From positions 13,144,001 through 13,208,000 of the forward strand of contig OZ176052.1 in NCBI GenBank assembly GCA_964247055.1: a stretch of 64,000 nt of DNA. Reading direction: 5' to 3'. Position 1 is the first letter of the stretch; each line of letters starts with the position of its first letter. The position numbers and the translations under genes are program-made. A model generated the notes under the pieces. It had not been told where the DNA came from. It searched no databases and saw nothing but the letters and a program-made list of their open reading frames with translations. This document shows, in pieces, positions 38,761 to 52,420 of this stretch. Source of the DNA: Paragordius varius (lineage: Eukaryota > Nematomorpha).

Positions 38761-40500
38761 CATCAAAAGTTAAACTTTGTCCTTAAAAATCGGATATTGG
38801 TCACCGGTGAACAAAATAATTTTTTATACATTCTCTTAGTAAGACTACATCAAAATATAGAGATAGTTTGACAAACTCTTTCATATCCGATTTTTACAAC
38901 GATACTTTAAAAATTAATGTATAAAACTAGTCGCATCAATACTCAAGTTAAACTTTGTCCTTAAAAGACGAATATTGGTCACCGGTGAACAAAATTATTT
39001 TTTATACATTCTCTTAGTAAGAGTACATCAAAATATAGAGATAGTTTGGCAAACTCTTTCATATCCGATTTTTACAACGATACTTTAAAAATTAATGTAT
39101 AAAACTAGTCGCATCAAAAATCAAGTTAAACTTTGTCCTTAAAAATCGAATATTGGTCACCGGTGAACAAAATTATTTTTTATACATTCTCTTAGTAGGA
39201 CTACATCAAAATATAGAGATAGTTTGACAAACTCTTTCATATCAGATTTTTACAACGATACTTTAAAAATTAATGTATTAAACTAGTCGCATCAATACTC
39301 AAGTTAAACTTTGTCCTTAAAAATCGGATATTGGTCACCGGTGAACAAAATTATTTTTTATACATTCTCTTAGCAAGGCTACATCAAAATATAGAGATAG
39401 TTTGACAAACTCTTTCATATCCGATTTTTACAACGATACTTTAAAAATTAATGTATAAAACTAGTCGCATCAATACTCAAGTTAAACTTTGTCCTTAAAA
39501 GACGAATATTGGTCACCGGTGAACAAAATAATTTTTTATACATTCTATTAGTATGACTACATCAAAATATAGAGATAGTTTGACAAACTCTTTCATATCC
39601 GATTTTTACAACGATAGTTCAAAAATTAATGTATTAAACTAGTCGCATCAATACTCAAGTTAAACTTTGTCCTTAAAAATCGGATATTGGTCACCGGTGA
39701 ACAAAATTATTTTTTATACATTCTCTTAGTAGGACTACATCAAAATATAGAGATAGTTTGACAAACTCTTTCATATCCGATTTTTACAACGATACTTTAA
39801 AAATTAATGTATAAAACTGGTCGCATCAATACTCAAGTTAAACTTTGTCCTTAAAAGACGAATATTGGTCACCGGTGAACAAAATTATTTTTTATACATT
39901 CTCTTAGTAAGACTACATCAAAATATAGAGATAGTTTGGCAAACTCTTTCATATCCGATTTTTACAACGATACTTTAAAAATTAATGTATAAAACTAGTC
40001 GCATCAATACTCAAGTTAAACTTTGTCCTTAAAAATCGAATATTGGTCACCGGTGAACAAAATTATTTTTTATACATTCTCTTAGTAAGACTACATCAAA
40101 AAATAGAAATAATTTGACAAACTCTTTCATATCCGATTTTTACAACGATACTTTAAAAATTAATGTATTAAACTAGTCGCATCAATACTCAAGTTAAACG
40201 TTGTCCTTAAAAATCGGATATTGGTCACCGGTGAACAAAATTATTTTTTATACATTCTCTTAGCAAGACTACATCAAAATATAGAGATAGTTTGACAAAC
40301 TCTTTCATATCCGATTTTTACAACCATACTTTATAAATTAATGTATAAAACTAGTCGTATCAATAAGTCGCATCAATACTCAAGTTAAACTTTGTCCTTA
40401 AAAATCGGATATTGGTAACCGGTGAACAAAATATTTTTTTATACATTCACTTAGTAAGACTACATCAAAATATAGAGATAGTTTGACAAACTCTTTCATA
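38761..40500. repeat. Mixed zone with the AAAAGACGAATATTGG variant
   Basis: Here the CGAATAT form of the right inverted-repeat arm becomes common again. A local variant CTTAAAAGACGAATATTGG occurs at 38,961, 39,495 and 39,851 (steps of 534 and 356 bp, exactly three and two monomers), and I saw it nowhere else in the window. One H-type GATAGTTC monomer (39,613) is embedded. An AAAAAATAGAAATAATTTG monomer with AAACGTTGTCC (40,095-40,205) returns in HOR F near 56,540 and 60,690. Confidence 0.78.
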
Positions 40501-43500
40501 TCCGATTTTTACAATGATACTTTAAAAATTATGGTATTAAACCAGTCGCATCAATAAGTCGCATCAATACTCAAGTTAAACTTTGTCCTTAAAAATCGGA
40601 TATTGGTCACCGGTGAACAAAATAATTTTTTATACATTCTCTTAGTAAGACTACATCAAAATATAGAGATAGTTTTACAAACTCTTTCATAACCGATTTT
40701 TACAATGATACTTTAAAAATTATGGTATTAAACCAGTCGCATCAATACTCAAGTTAAACTTTGTCCTTAAAAATCGGATAATGGTCACCGGTGAACAAAA
40801 TAAGTTTTTATACATTCTCTTAGTAAGACTACATTAAAATATAGAGATAGTTTGACAAACTCTTTCATATCCGATTTTTACAACGATACTTTAAAAATTA
40901 ATGTATTAAACTAGTCGCATCAATACTCAAGTTAAACTTTGTCCTTAAAAATCGGATATTGGTCACCGGTGAACAAAATTATTTTTTATACATTCTCTTA
41001 GCAAGACTACATCAAAATATAGAGATAGTTTGACAAACTCTTTCATATCCGATTTTTACAACGATACTTTATAAATTAATGTATAAAACTAGTCGTATCA
41101 ATAAGTCGCATCAATACTCAAGTTAAACTTTGTCCTTAAAAATCGGATATTGGTCACCGGTGAACAAAATAATTTTTTATACATTCTCTTAGTAAGACTA
41201 CATAAAAATATAGAGATAGTTTGACAAACTCTTTCATAACCGATTTTTACAATGATACTTTAAAAATTATGGTATTAAACCAGTCGCATCAATACTCAAG
41301 TTAAACTTTGTCCTTAAAAATCGGATATTGGTCACCGGTGAACAAAATTATTTTTTATACATTCTCTTAGTAAGACTACATCAAAATATAGAGATAGTTT
41401 GACAAACTCTTTCATATCCGATTTTTACAACTATACTTTAAAAATTAATGTATTAAACTAGTCGCCTCAATACTCAAGTTAAACTTTGTCCTTAAAAATC
41501 TGATATTGGTCACCGGTGAACAAAATTATTTTTTATACATTCTCTTAGCAACACTACATCAAAATATAGAGATAGTTTGACAAACTCTTTCATATCCGAT
41601 TTTTACAACGATACTTTATAAATTAATGTATAAAACTAGTCGTATCAATAAGTCGCATCAATATTCAAGTTAAACTTTGCCCTTAAAAATCAAATATTGG
41701 TCACCGGTGAACAAAATAATTTTTTATACATTCTCTTAGTATGACTACATCAAAATATAGAGATAGTTTGACAAACTCTTTCATATCCGATTTTTACAAC
41801 GATAGTTCAAAAATTAATGTATTAAACTAGTCGCATCAATACTCAAGTTAAACTTTGTCCTTAAAAATCGGATATTGGTCACCGGTGAACAAAATTATTT
41901 TTTATACATTCTCTTAGTAGGACTACATCAAAATATAGAGATAGTTTGGCAAACTCTTTCATATCCGATTTTTACAACGATACTTTAAAAATTAATGTAT
42001 AAAACTAGTCGCATCAATACTCAAGTTAAACTTTGTCCTTAAAAATCGAATATTGGTCACCGGTGAACAAAATTATTTTTTATACATTCTCTTAGTAAGA
42101 CTACATCAAAATATAGAGATAGTTTGGCAAACTCTTTCATATCCGATTTTTACAACGATACTTTAAAAATTAATGTATAAAACTAGTCGCATCAATACTC
42201 AAGTTAAACTTTGTCCTTAAAAATCGAATATTGGTCACCGGTGAACAAAATTATTTTTTATACATTCTCTTAGTAGGACTACATCAAAATAAAGAGATAG
42301 TTTGAAAAACTCTTTCATATCCGATTTTTACAACGATACTTTAAAAATTAATGTGTTAAACTAGTTGCATCAATACTCAAGTTAAACTTTGTCCTTAAAA
42401 ATGGGATAATGGTCACCGGTGAACAAAATAATTTTTTATACATTCTCTTAGTAAGACTACATCAAAATATAGAGATAGTTTGACAAACTCTTTCATATCC
42501 GATTTTTACAACGATACTTTAAAAATTAATGTATTAAACTAGTCGCATCAATACTCAAGTTAAACTTTGTCCTTAAAAATCGGATATTGGTCACCGGTGA
42601 ACAAAATTATTTTTTATACATTCTCTTAGCAAGACTACATCAAAATATAGAGATAGTTTGACAAACTCTTTCATATCCGATTTTTACAACGATACTTTAT
42701 AAATTAATGTATAAAACTAGTCGTATCAATAAGTCGCATCAATACTCAAGTTAAACTTTGTCCTTAAAAATCGGATATTGGTCACCGGTGAACAAAATAA
42801 TTTTTTATACATTCTCTTAGTAAGACTACATCAAAATATAGAGATAGTTTGACAAACTCTTTCATAACCGATTTTTACAATGATACTTTAAAAATTATGG
42901 TATTAAACCAGTCGCATCAATACTCAAGTTAAACTTTGTCCTTAAAAATCGGATATTGGTCACCGGTGAACAAAATTATTTTTTATACATTCTCTTAGTA
43001 AGACTACATCAAAATATAGAGATAGTTTGACAAACTCTTTCATATCCGATTTTTACAACGATACTTTAAAAATTAATGTATAAAACTAGTCGCATCAATA
43101 CTCAAGTTAAACTTTGTCCTTAAAAATCGAATATTGGTCACCGGTGAACAAAATTATTTTTTATATATTCTCTTAGCAAGACTGCATCAAAATATAGAGA
43201 TAGTTTGACAAACTCTTTCATATCCGATTTTTACAACCATACTTTATAAATTAATGTATAAAACTAGTCGTATCAATAAGTCGCATCAATACTCAAGTTA
43301 AACTTTGTCCTTAAAAATCGGATATTGGTAACCGGTGAACAAAATATTTTTTTATACATTCACTTAGTAAGACTACATCAAAATATAGAGATAGTTTGAC
43401 AAACTCTTTCATATCCGATTTTTACAACGATACTTTAAAAATTAATGTATTAAACTAGTCGCATCAATACTCAAGTTAAACTTTGTCCTTAAAAATCGGA

Positions 43501-45200
43501 TAATGGTCACCGGTGAACAAAATAAGTTTTTATACATTCTCTTAGTAAGACTACATTAAAATATCGAGATAGTTTGACAAACTCTTTCATATCCGATTTT
43601 TACAACGATACTTTAAAAATTAATGTATAAAACTAGTCGCATCAATACTCAAGTTAAACTTTGTCCTTAAAAATCGAATATTGGTCACCGGTGAACAAAA
43701 TTATTTTTTATACATTCTCTTAGTAAGACTACATCAAAATATAGAGATAGTTTGGCAAACTCTTTCATATCCGATTTTTACAACGATACTTTAAAAATTA
43801 ATGTATAAAACTAGTCGCATCAATACTCAAGTTAAACTTTGTCCTTAAAAATCGAATATTGGTCACCGGTGAACAAAATTATTTTTTATACATTCTCTTA
43901 GTAGGACTACATCAAAATAAAGAGATAGTTTGAAAAACTCTTTCATATCCGATTTTTACAACGATACTTTAAAAATTAATGTGTTAAACTAGTTGCATCA
44001 ATACTCAAGTTAAACTTTGTCCTTAAAAATGGGATAATGGTCACCGGTGAACAAAATAATTTTTTATACATTCTCTTAGTAAGACTACATCAAAATATCG
44101 AGATAGTTTGACAAACTCTTTCATATCCGATTTTTACAACGATACTTTAAAAATTAATGTATTAAACTAGTCGCATCAATACTCAAGTTAAACTTTGTCC
44201 TTAAAAATCGGATATTGGTCACCGGTGAACAAAATTATTTTTTATACATTCTCTTAGCAAGACTACATCAAAATATAGAGATAGTTTGACAAACTCTTTC
44301 ATATCCGATTTTTACAACGATACTTTATAAATTAATGTATAAAACTAGTCGTATCAATAAGTCGCATCAATACTCAAGTTAAACTTTGTCCTTAAAAATC
44401 GGATATTGGTCACCGGTGAACAAAATAATTTTTTATACATTCTCTTAGTAAGACTACATCAAAATATAGAGATAGTTTGACAAACTCTTTCATAACCGAT
44501 TTTTACAATGATACTTTAAAAATTATGGTATTAAACCAGTCGCATCAATACTCAAGTTAAACTTTGTCCTTAAAAATCGGATATTGGTCACCGGTGAACA
44601 AAATTATTTTTTATACATTCTCTTAGTAAGACTACATCAAAATATAGAGATAGTTTGACAAACTCTTTCATATCCGATTTTTACAACGATACTTTAAAAA
44701 TTAATGTATAAAACTAGTCGCATCAATACTCAAGTTAAACTTTGTCCTTAAAAATCGAATATTGGTCACCGGTGAACAAAATTATTTTTTATACATTCTC
44801 TTAGTAAGACTACATCAAAATATAGAGATAGTTTGACAAACTCTTTCATAACCGATTTTTACAATGATACTTTAAAAATTATGGTATTAAACCAGTCGCA
44901 TCAATACTCAAGTTAAACTTTGTCCTTAAAAATCGGATATTGGTCACCGGTGAACAAAATTATTTTTTATACATTCTCTTAGTAAGACTACATCAAAATA
45001 TAGAGATAGTTTGACAAACTCTTTCATATCCGATTTTTACAACGATACTTTAAAAATTAATGTATAAAACTAGTCGCATCAATACTCAAGTTAAACTTTG
45101 TCCTTAAAAATCGAATATTGGTCACCTGTGAACAAAATTATTTTTTATACATTCTCTTAGTAGGACTACATCAAAATATAGAGATAGTTTGGCAAACTCT
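40500..45200. repeat. Higher-order repeat G (9 monomers, 1,628 bp)
   Basis: TTCATAACCGATTTTTACAATG with ATTATGGTATTAAACC lies at 41,233, 42,861 and 44,489, two steps of exactly 1,628 bp, which equals 9 x 178 + 2 x 13. The GTTTGAAAAACTC/GTGTTAAACTAGTTGC monomer shows the same step (42,301 and 43,929). The first repeat period differs from the second in several monomers (GTCGCCTC near 41,460, TTTGCCC with ATCAAATATTGG near 41,690, an H-type GATAGTTC at 41,801), so only the last two periods are close copies. GGATAATGG with AATAAGTTTTT occurs near 40,780 and 43,500. Confidence 0.82.
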
Positions 45201-46431
45201 TTCATATCCGATTTTTACAACGATACTTTAAAAATTAATGTATAAAACTAGTCGTATCAATAAATCGCATCAATACTCAAGTTAAACTTTATCCTTAAAA
45301 ATTGGATATTGGTCACCGGTGAATAAAATAATTTTTTATACATTCTCTTAGTAAGACTACATCAAAATATAGAGATACTTTGACAAACTCTTTCATATTC
45401 GATTTTTACAACGATACTTTAAAAATTAATGTATAAAACTAGTCGCATCAATACTCAAGTTAAACTTTGTCCTTAAAAATCGAATATTGGTCACCGGTGA
45501 ACAAAATTATTTTTTATACATTCTCTTAGTAAGACTACATCAAAATATAGAGATACTTTGACAAACCCTTTCATATCCGATTTTTACAACCATACTTTAT
45601 AAATTAATGTATAAAACTAGTCGTATCAATAAGTCGCATCAATACTCAAGTTAAACTTTGTCCTTAAAAATCGGATATTCGTAACCGGTGAACAAAATAA
45701 TTTTTTATACATTCACTTAGTAAGACTACATCAAAATATAGAGATAGTTTGACAAACTCTTTCATATCCGATTTTTACAACGATACTTTAAAAATTAATG
45801 TATTAAACTAGTCGCATCAATACTCAAGTTAAACTTTGTCCTTAAAAATCGGATATTGGTCACCGGTGAACAAAATTATTTTTTATACATTCTCTTAGCA
45901 AGACTACATCAAAATATAGAGATAGTTTGACAAACTCTTTCATATCCGATTTTTACAACGATACTTTATAAATTAATGTATAAAACTAGTCGTATCAATA
46001 AGTCGCATCAATACTCAAGTTAAACTTTGTCCTTAAAAATCGGATATTGGTCACCGGTGAACAAAATAATTTTTTATACATTCTCTTAGTAAGACTACAT
46101 CAAAATATAGAGATAGTTTGACAAACTCTTTCATAACCGATTTTTACAATGATACTTTAAAAATTATGGTATTAAACCAGTCGCATCAATACTCAAGTTA
46201 AACTTTGTCCTTAAAAATCGGATATTGGTCACCGGTGAACAAAATTATTTTTTATACATTCTCTTAGTAAGACTACATCAAAATATAGAGATAGTTTGAC
46301 AAACTCTTTCATATCCGATTTTTACAACGATACTTTAAAAATTAATGTATAAAACTAGTCGTATCAATAAATCGCATCAATACTCAAGTTAAACTTTATC
46401 CTTAAAAATTGGATATTGGTCACCGGTGAAG
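45201..46431. repeat. Bridge between HORs G and E
   Basis: This stretch mixes G-type (CATAACCG near 46,133) and E-type monomers: AAATCGC duplications, CATATTCG with CGAATAT (45,405), CAAACCCTTTC (45,563), GGTAACC and GATACTTTGAC. Private changes include GGTGAATAAAAT (45,318) and ATATTCGTAACC (45,678). The order of E is not yet established. Confidence 0.75.
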
Positions 46432-48640
46432 AAAATAATTTTTTATACATTCTCTTAGTAGGACTACATCAAAATATAGAGATAGTTTGGCAAACTCTTT
46501 CATATCCGATTTTTACAACGATACTTTAAAAATTAATGTATAAAACTAGTCGTATCAATAAATCGCATCAATACTCAAGTTAAACTTTATCCTTAAAAAT
46601 CGAATATTGGTCACCGGTGAACAAAATTATTTTTTATACATTCTCTTAGTAGGACTACATCAAAATATAGAGATAGTTTGGCAAACTCTTTCATATCCGA
46701 TTTTTACAACGATACTTTAAAAATTAATGTATAAAACTAGTCGTATCAATAAATCGCATCAATACTCAAGTTAAACTTTATCCTTAAAAATTGGATATTG
46801 GTCACCGGTGAAGAAAATAATTTTTTATACATTCTCTTAGTAAGACTACATCAAAATATAGAGATACTTTGACAAACTCTTTCATATTCGATTTTTACAA
46901 CGATACTTTAAAAATTAATGTATAAAACTAGTCGCATCAATACTCAAGTTAAACTTTGTCCTTAAAAATCGAATATTGGTCACCGGTGAACAAAATTATT
47001 TTTTATACATTCTCTTAGTAAGACTACATCAAAATATAGAGATACTTTGACAAACTCTTTCATATCCGATTTTTACAACGATACTTTAAAAATTATGGTA
47101 TTAAACTAGTCGCATCAATACTCAAATTAAACTTTGTCCTTAAAAATCGGATATTGGTCACCGGTGAACAAAATTATTTTTTATATATTCTCTTAGCAAG
47201 ACTGCATCAAAATATAGAGATAGTTTGACAAACTCTTTCATATCCGATTTTTACAACGATACTTTATAAATTAATGTATAAAACTAGTCGTATCAATAAG
47301 TCGCATCAATACTCAAGTTAAACTTTGTCCTTAAATATCGAATATTGGTCACCGGTGAACAATATTATTTTTTATACATTCTCTTCGTAAGACTACATCA
47401 AAATATAGAAATAGTTTGACAAACTCTTTCATATCCGATTTTTACAACGATACTTTAAAAATTAATGTATAAAACTAGTCGCATCAATACTCAAGTTAAA
47501 CTTTGTCCTTAAAAATCGGATATTGGTCACCAGTGAACAAAATTATTTTTTATACATTCTCTTAGTAAGACTACATCAAAATATAGAGATAGTTTGACAA
47601 ACTCTTTCATATCCGATTTTTACAACGATACTTTAAAAATTAATGTATAAAACTAGTCGCATCAATACTCAAGTTAAACTTTGTCCTTAAAAATCGAATA
47701 TTGGTCACCGGTGAACAAAATTATTTTTTATACATTCTCTTAGTAGGACTACATCAAAATATAGAGATAGTTTGGCAAACTCTTTCATATCCGATTTTTA
47801 CAACGATACTTTAAAAATTAATGTATAAAACTAGTCGTATCAATAAATCGCATCAATACTCAAGTTAAACTTTATCCTTAAAAATTGGATATTGGTCACC
47901 GGTGAAGAAAATAATTTTTTATACATTCTCTTAGTAAGACTACATCAAAATATAGAGATACTTTGACAAACTCTTTCATATTCGATTTTTACAACGATAC
48001 TTTAAAAATTAATGTATAAAACTAGTCGCATCAATACTCAAGTTAAACTTTGTCCTTAAAAATCGAATATTGGTCACCGGTGAACAAAATTATTTTTTAT
48101 ACATTAGTAAGACTACATCAAAATATAGAGATACTTTGACAAACCCTTTCATATCCGATTTTTACAACCATACTTTATAAATTAATGTATAAAACTAGTC
48201 GTATCAATAAGTCGCATCAATACTCAAGTTAAACTTTGTCCTTAAAAATCGGATATTGGTAACCGGTGAACAAAATAATTTTTTATACATTCACTTAGTA
48301 AGACTACATCAAAATATAGAGATAGTTTGACAAACTCTTTCACATCCGATTTTTACAACGATACTTTAAAAATTAATGTATTAAACTAGTCGCATCAATA
48401 CTCAAGTTAAACTTTGTCCTTAAAAATCGGATATTGGTCACCGGTGAACAAAATTATTTTTTATACATTCTCTTAGCAAGACTACATCAAAATATAGAGA
48501 TAGTTTGACAAACTCTTTCATATCCGATTTGTACAACGATACTTTATAAATTAATGTATGAAACTAGTCGTATCAATAAGTCGCATCAATACTCAAGTTA
48601 AACTTTGCCCTTAAAAATCGGATATTGGTCACCGGTGAAC
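46432..48640. repeat. Higher-order repeat E, copy 1 (12 monomers)
   Basis: Markers in order: two TAGGAC/GGCAAAC monomers with AAATCGC duplications (TTATCC, then CGAATAT and ATTGGAT/GGTGAAGAAAAT), CATATTCG, ATTATGG with ACTGCATC, AAGTCGC duplication with TTAAATATCG and CTTCGTAAG, TCACCAGTGA, TAGGAC, GGTGAAGAAAAT, CATATTCG, CAAACCC with CCATAC and GGTAACC, and TTTGTACAACG with TTTGCCC. This copy is 2,209 bp because of a 5-bp loss near 48,105 (TACATTAGTAAG). CACATCCG near 48,341 is private. Confidence 0.9.
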
Positions 48641-50854
48641 AAAATAATTTTTTATACATTCTCTTAGTAGGACTACATCAAAATATAGAGATAGTTTGGC
48701 AAACTCTTTCATATCCGATTTTTACAACGATACTTTAAAAATTAATGTATAAAACTAGTCGTATCAATAAATCGCATCAATACTCAAGTTAAACTTTATC
48801 CTTAAAAATCGAATATTGGTCACCGGTGAACAAAATTATTTTTTATACATTCTCTTAGTAGGACTACATCAAAATATAGAGATAGTTTGGCAAACTCTTT
48901 CATATCCGATTTTTACAACGATACTTTAAAAATTAATGTATAAAACTAGTCGTATCAATAAATCGCATCAATACTCAAGTTAAACTTTATCCTTAAAAAT
49001 TGGATATTGGTCACCGGTGAAGAAAATAATTTTTTATACATTCTCTTAGTAAGACTACATCAAAATATAGAGATACTTTGACAAACTCTTTCATATTCGA
49101 TTTTTACAACGATACTTTAAAAATTAATGTATAAAACTAGTCGCATCAATACTCAAGTTAAACTTTGTCCTTAAAAATCGAATATTGGTCACCGGTGAAC
49201 AAAATTATTTTTTATACATTCTCTTAGTAAGACTACATCAAAATATAGAGATACTTTGACAAACTCTTTCATATCCGATTTTTACAACGATACTTTAAAA
49301 ATTATGGTATTAAACTAGTCGCATCAATACTCAAATTAAACTTTGTCCTTAAAAATCGGATATTGGTCACCGGTGAACAAAATTATTTTTTATATATTCT
49401 CTTAGCAAGACTGCATCAAAATATAGAGATAGTTTGACAAACTCTTTCATATCCGATTTTTACAACGATACTTTATAAATTAATGTATAAAACTAGTCGT
49501 ATCAATAAGTCGCATCAATACTCAAGTTAAACTTTGTCCTTAAATATCGAATATTGGTCACCGGTGAACAATATTATTTTTTATACATTCTCTTCGTAAG
49601 ACTACATCAAAATATAGAAATAGTTTGACAAACTCTTTCATATCCGATTTTTACAACGATACTTTAAAAATTAATGTATAAAACTAGTCGCATCAATACT
49701 CAAGTTAAACTTTGTCCTTAAAAATCGGATATTGGTCACCAGTGAACAAAATTATTTTTTATACATTCTCTTAGTAAGACTACATCAAAATATAGAGATA
49801 GTTTGACAAACTCTTTCATATCCGATTTTTACAACGATACTTTAAAAATTAATGTATAAAACTAGTCGCATCAATACTCAAGTTAAACTTTGTCCTTAAA
49901 AATCGAATATTGGTCACCGGTGAACAAAATTATTTTTTATACATTCTCTTAGTAGGACTACATCAAAATATAGAGATAGTTTGGCAAACTCTTTCATATC
50001 CGATTTTTACAACGATACTTTAAAAATTAATGTATAAAACTAGTCGTATCAATAAATCGCATCAATACTCAAGTTAAACTTTATCCTTAAAAATTGGATA
50101 TTGGTCACCGGTGAAGAAAATAATTTTTTATACATTCTCTTAGTAAGACTACATCAAAATATAGAGATACTTTGACAAACTCTTTCATATTCGATTTTTA
50201 CAACGATACTTTAAAAATTAATGTATAAAACTAGTCGCATCAATACTCAAGTTAAACTTTGTCCTTAAAAATCGAATATTGGTCACCGGTGAACAAAATT
50301 ATTTTTTATACATTCTCTTAGTAAGACTACATCAAAATATAGAGATACTTTGACAAACCCTTTCATATCCGATTTTTACAACCATACTTTATAAATTAAT
50401 GTATAAAACTAGTCGTATCAATAAGTCGCATCAATACTCAAGTTAAACTTTGTCCTTAAAAATCGGATATTGGTAACCGGTGAACAAAATAATTTTTTAT
50501 ACATTCACTTAGTAAGACTACATCAAAATATAGAGATAGTTTGACAAACTCTTTCATATCCGATTTTTACAACGATACTTTAAAAATTAATGTATTAAAC
50601 TAGTCGCATCAATACTCAAGTTAAACTTTGTCCTTAAAAATCGGATATTGGTCACCGGTGAACAAAATTATTTTTTATACATTCTCTTAGCAAGACTACA
50701 TCAAAATATAGAGATAGTTTGACAAACTCTTTCATATCCGATTTGTACAACGATACTTTATAAATTAATGTATGAAACTAGTCGTATCAATAAGTCGCAT
50801 CAATACTCAAGTTAAACTTTGCCCTTAAAAATCGGATATTGGTCACCGGTGAAC
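48641..50854. repeat. Higher-order repeat E, copy 2 (2,214 bp)
   Basis: This is the full-length unit. GGTGAAGAAAATAA recurs at 46,810, 49,019 and 51,233, and at 47,904, 50,113 and 52,327. The full step is 2,214 bp, exactly 12 x 178 + 6 x 13; one repeat period holds six monomers with the 13-bp duplication (near 49,501, 50,047, 50,416, 50,784, 50,975 and 51,170). Besides the 5-bp loss, copies 1 and 2 differ at only a few bases that I could see. Confidence 0.9.
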
Positions 50855-52420
50855 AAAATAATTTTTTATACATTCTCTTAGTAGGACTACATCAAAATAT
50901 AGAGATAGTTTGGCAAACTCTTTCATATCCGATTTTTACAACGATACTTTAAAAATTAATGTATAAAACTAGTCGTATCAATAAATCGCATCAATACTCA
51001 AGTTAAACTTTATCCTTAAAAATCGAATATTGGTCACCGGTGAACAAAATTATTTTTTATACATTCTCTTAGTAGGACTACATCAAAATATAGAGATAGT
51101 TTGGCAAACTCTTTCATATCCGATTTTTACCACGATACTTTAAAAATTAATGTATAAAACTAGTCGTATCAATAAATCGCATCAATACTCAAGTTAAACT
51201 TTATCCTTAAAAATTGGATATTGGTCACCGGTGAAGAAAATAATTTTTTATACATTCTCTTAGTAAGACTACATCAAAATATAGAGATACTTTGACAAAC
51301 TCTTTCATATTCGATTTTTACAACGATACTTTAAAAATTAATGTATAAAACTAGTCGCATCAATACTCAAGTTAAACTTTGTCCTTAAAAATCGAATATT
51401 GGTCACCGGTGAACAAAATTATTTTTTATACATTCTCTTAGTAAGACTACATCAAAATATAGAGATACTTTGACAAACTCTTTCATATCCGATTTTTACA
51501 ACGATACTTTAAAAATTATGGTATTAAACTAGTCGCATCAATACTCAAATTAAACTTTGTCCTTAAAAATCGGATATTGGTCACCGGTGAACAAAATTAT
51601 TTTTTATATATTCTCTTAGCAAGACTGCATCAAAATATAGAGATAGTTTGACAAACTCTTTCATATCCGATTTTTACAACGATACTTTATAAATTAATGT
51701 ATAAAACTAGTCGTATCAATAAGTCGCATCAATACTCAAGTTAAACTTTGTCCTTAAATATCGAATATTGGTCACCGGTGGACAATATTATTTTTTATAC
51801 ATTCTCTTCGTAAGACTACATCAAAATATAGAAATAGTTTGACAAACTCTTTCATATCCGATTTTTACAACGATACTTTAAAAATTAATGTATAAAACTA
51901 GTCGCATCAATACTCAAGTTAAACTTTGTCCTTAAAAATCGGATATTGGTCACCAGTGAACAAAATTATTTTTTATACATTCTCTTAGTAAGACTACATC
52001 AAAATATAGAGATAGTTTGACAAACTCTTTCATATCCGATTTTTACAACGATACTTTAAAAATTAATGTATAAAACTAGTCGCATCAATACTCAAGTTAA
52101 ACTTTGTCCTTAAAAATCGAATATTGGTCACCGGTGAACAAAATTATTTTTTATACATTGTCTTAGTAGGACTACATCAAAATATAGAGATAGTTTGGCA
52201 AACTCTTTCATATCCGATTTTTACAACGATACTTTAAAAATTAATGTATAAAACTAGTCGTATCAATAAATCGCATCAATACTCAAGTTAAACTTTATCC
52301 TTAAAAATTGGATATTGGTCACCGGTGAAGAAAATAATTTTTTATACATTCTCTTAGTAAGACTACATCAAAATATAGAGATACTTTGACAAACTCTTTC
52401 ATATTCGATTTTTACAACGA
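50855..52420. repeat. Higher-order repeat E, copy 3 (partial)
   Basis: Same order as copy 2 up to about 52,420. There the CATATTCG monomer continues as ACTTTATAAATTAATG with an AAGTCGC duplication and GGTAACC, rather than the expected ACTTTAAAAATT/CGAATAT. This is a hybrid monomer, and the last monomers of E follow in altered order. Private changes: TTACCACG near 51,129, GGTGGACAAT near 51,778 and CATTGTCTTAG near 52,158. Confidence 0.88.
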
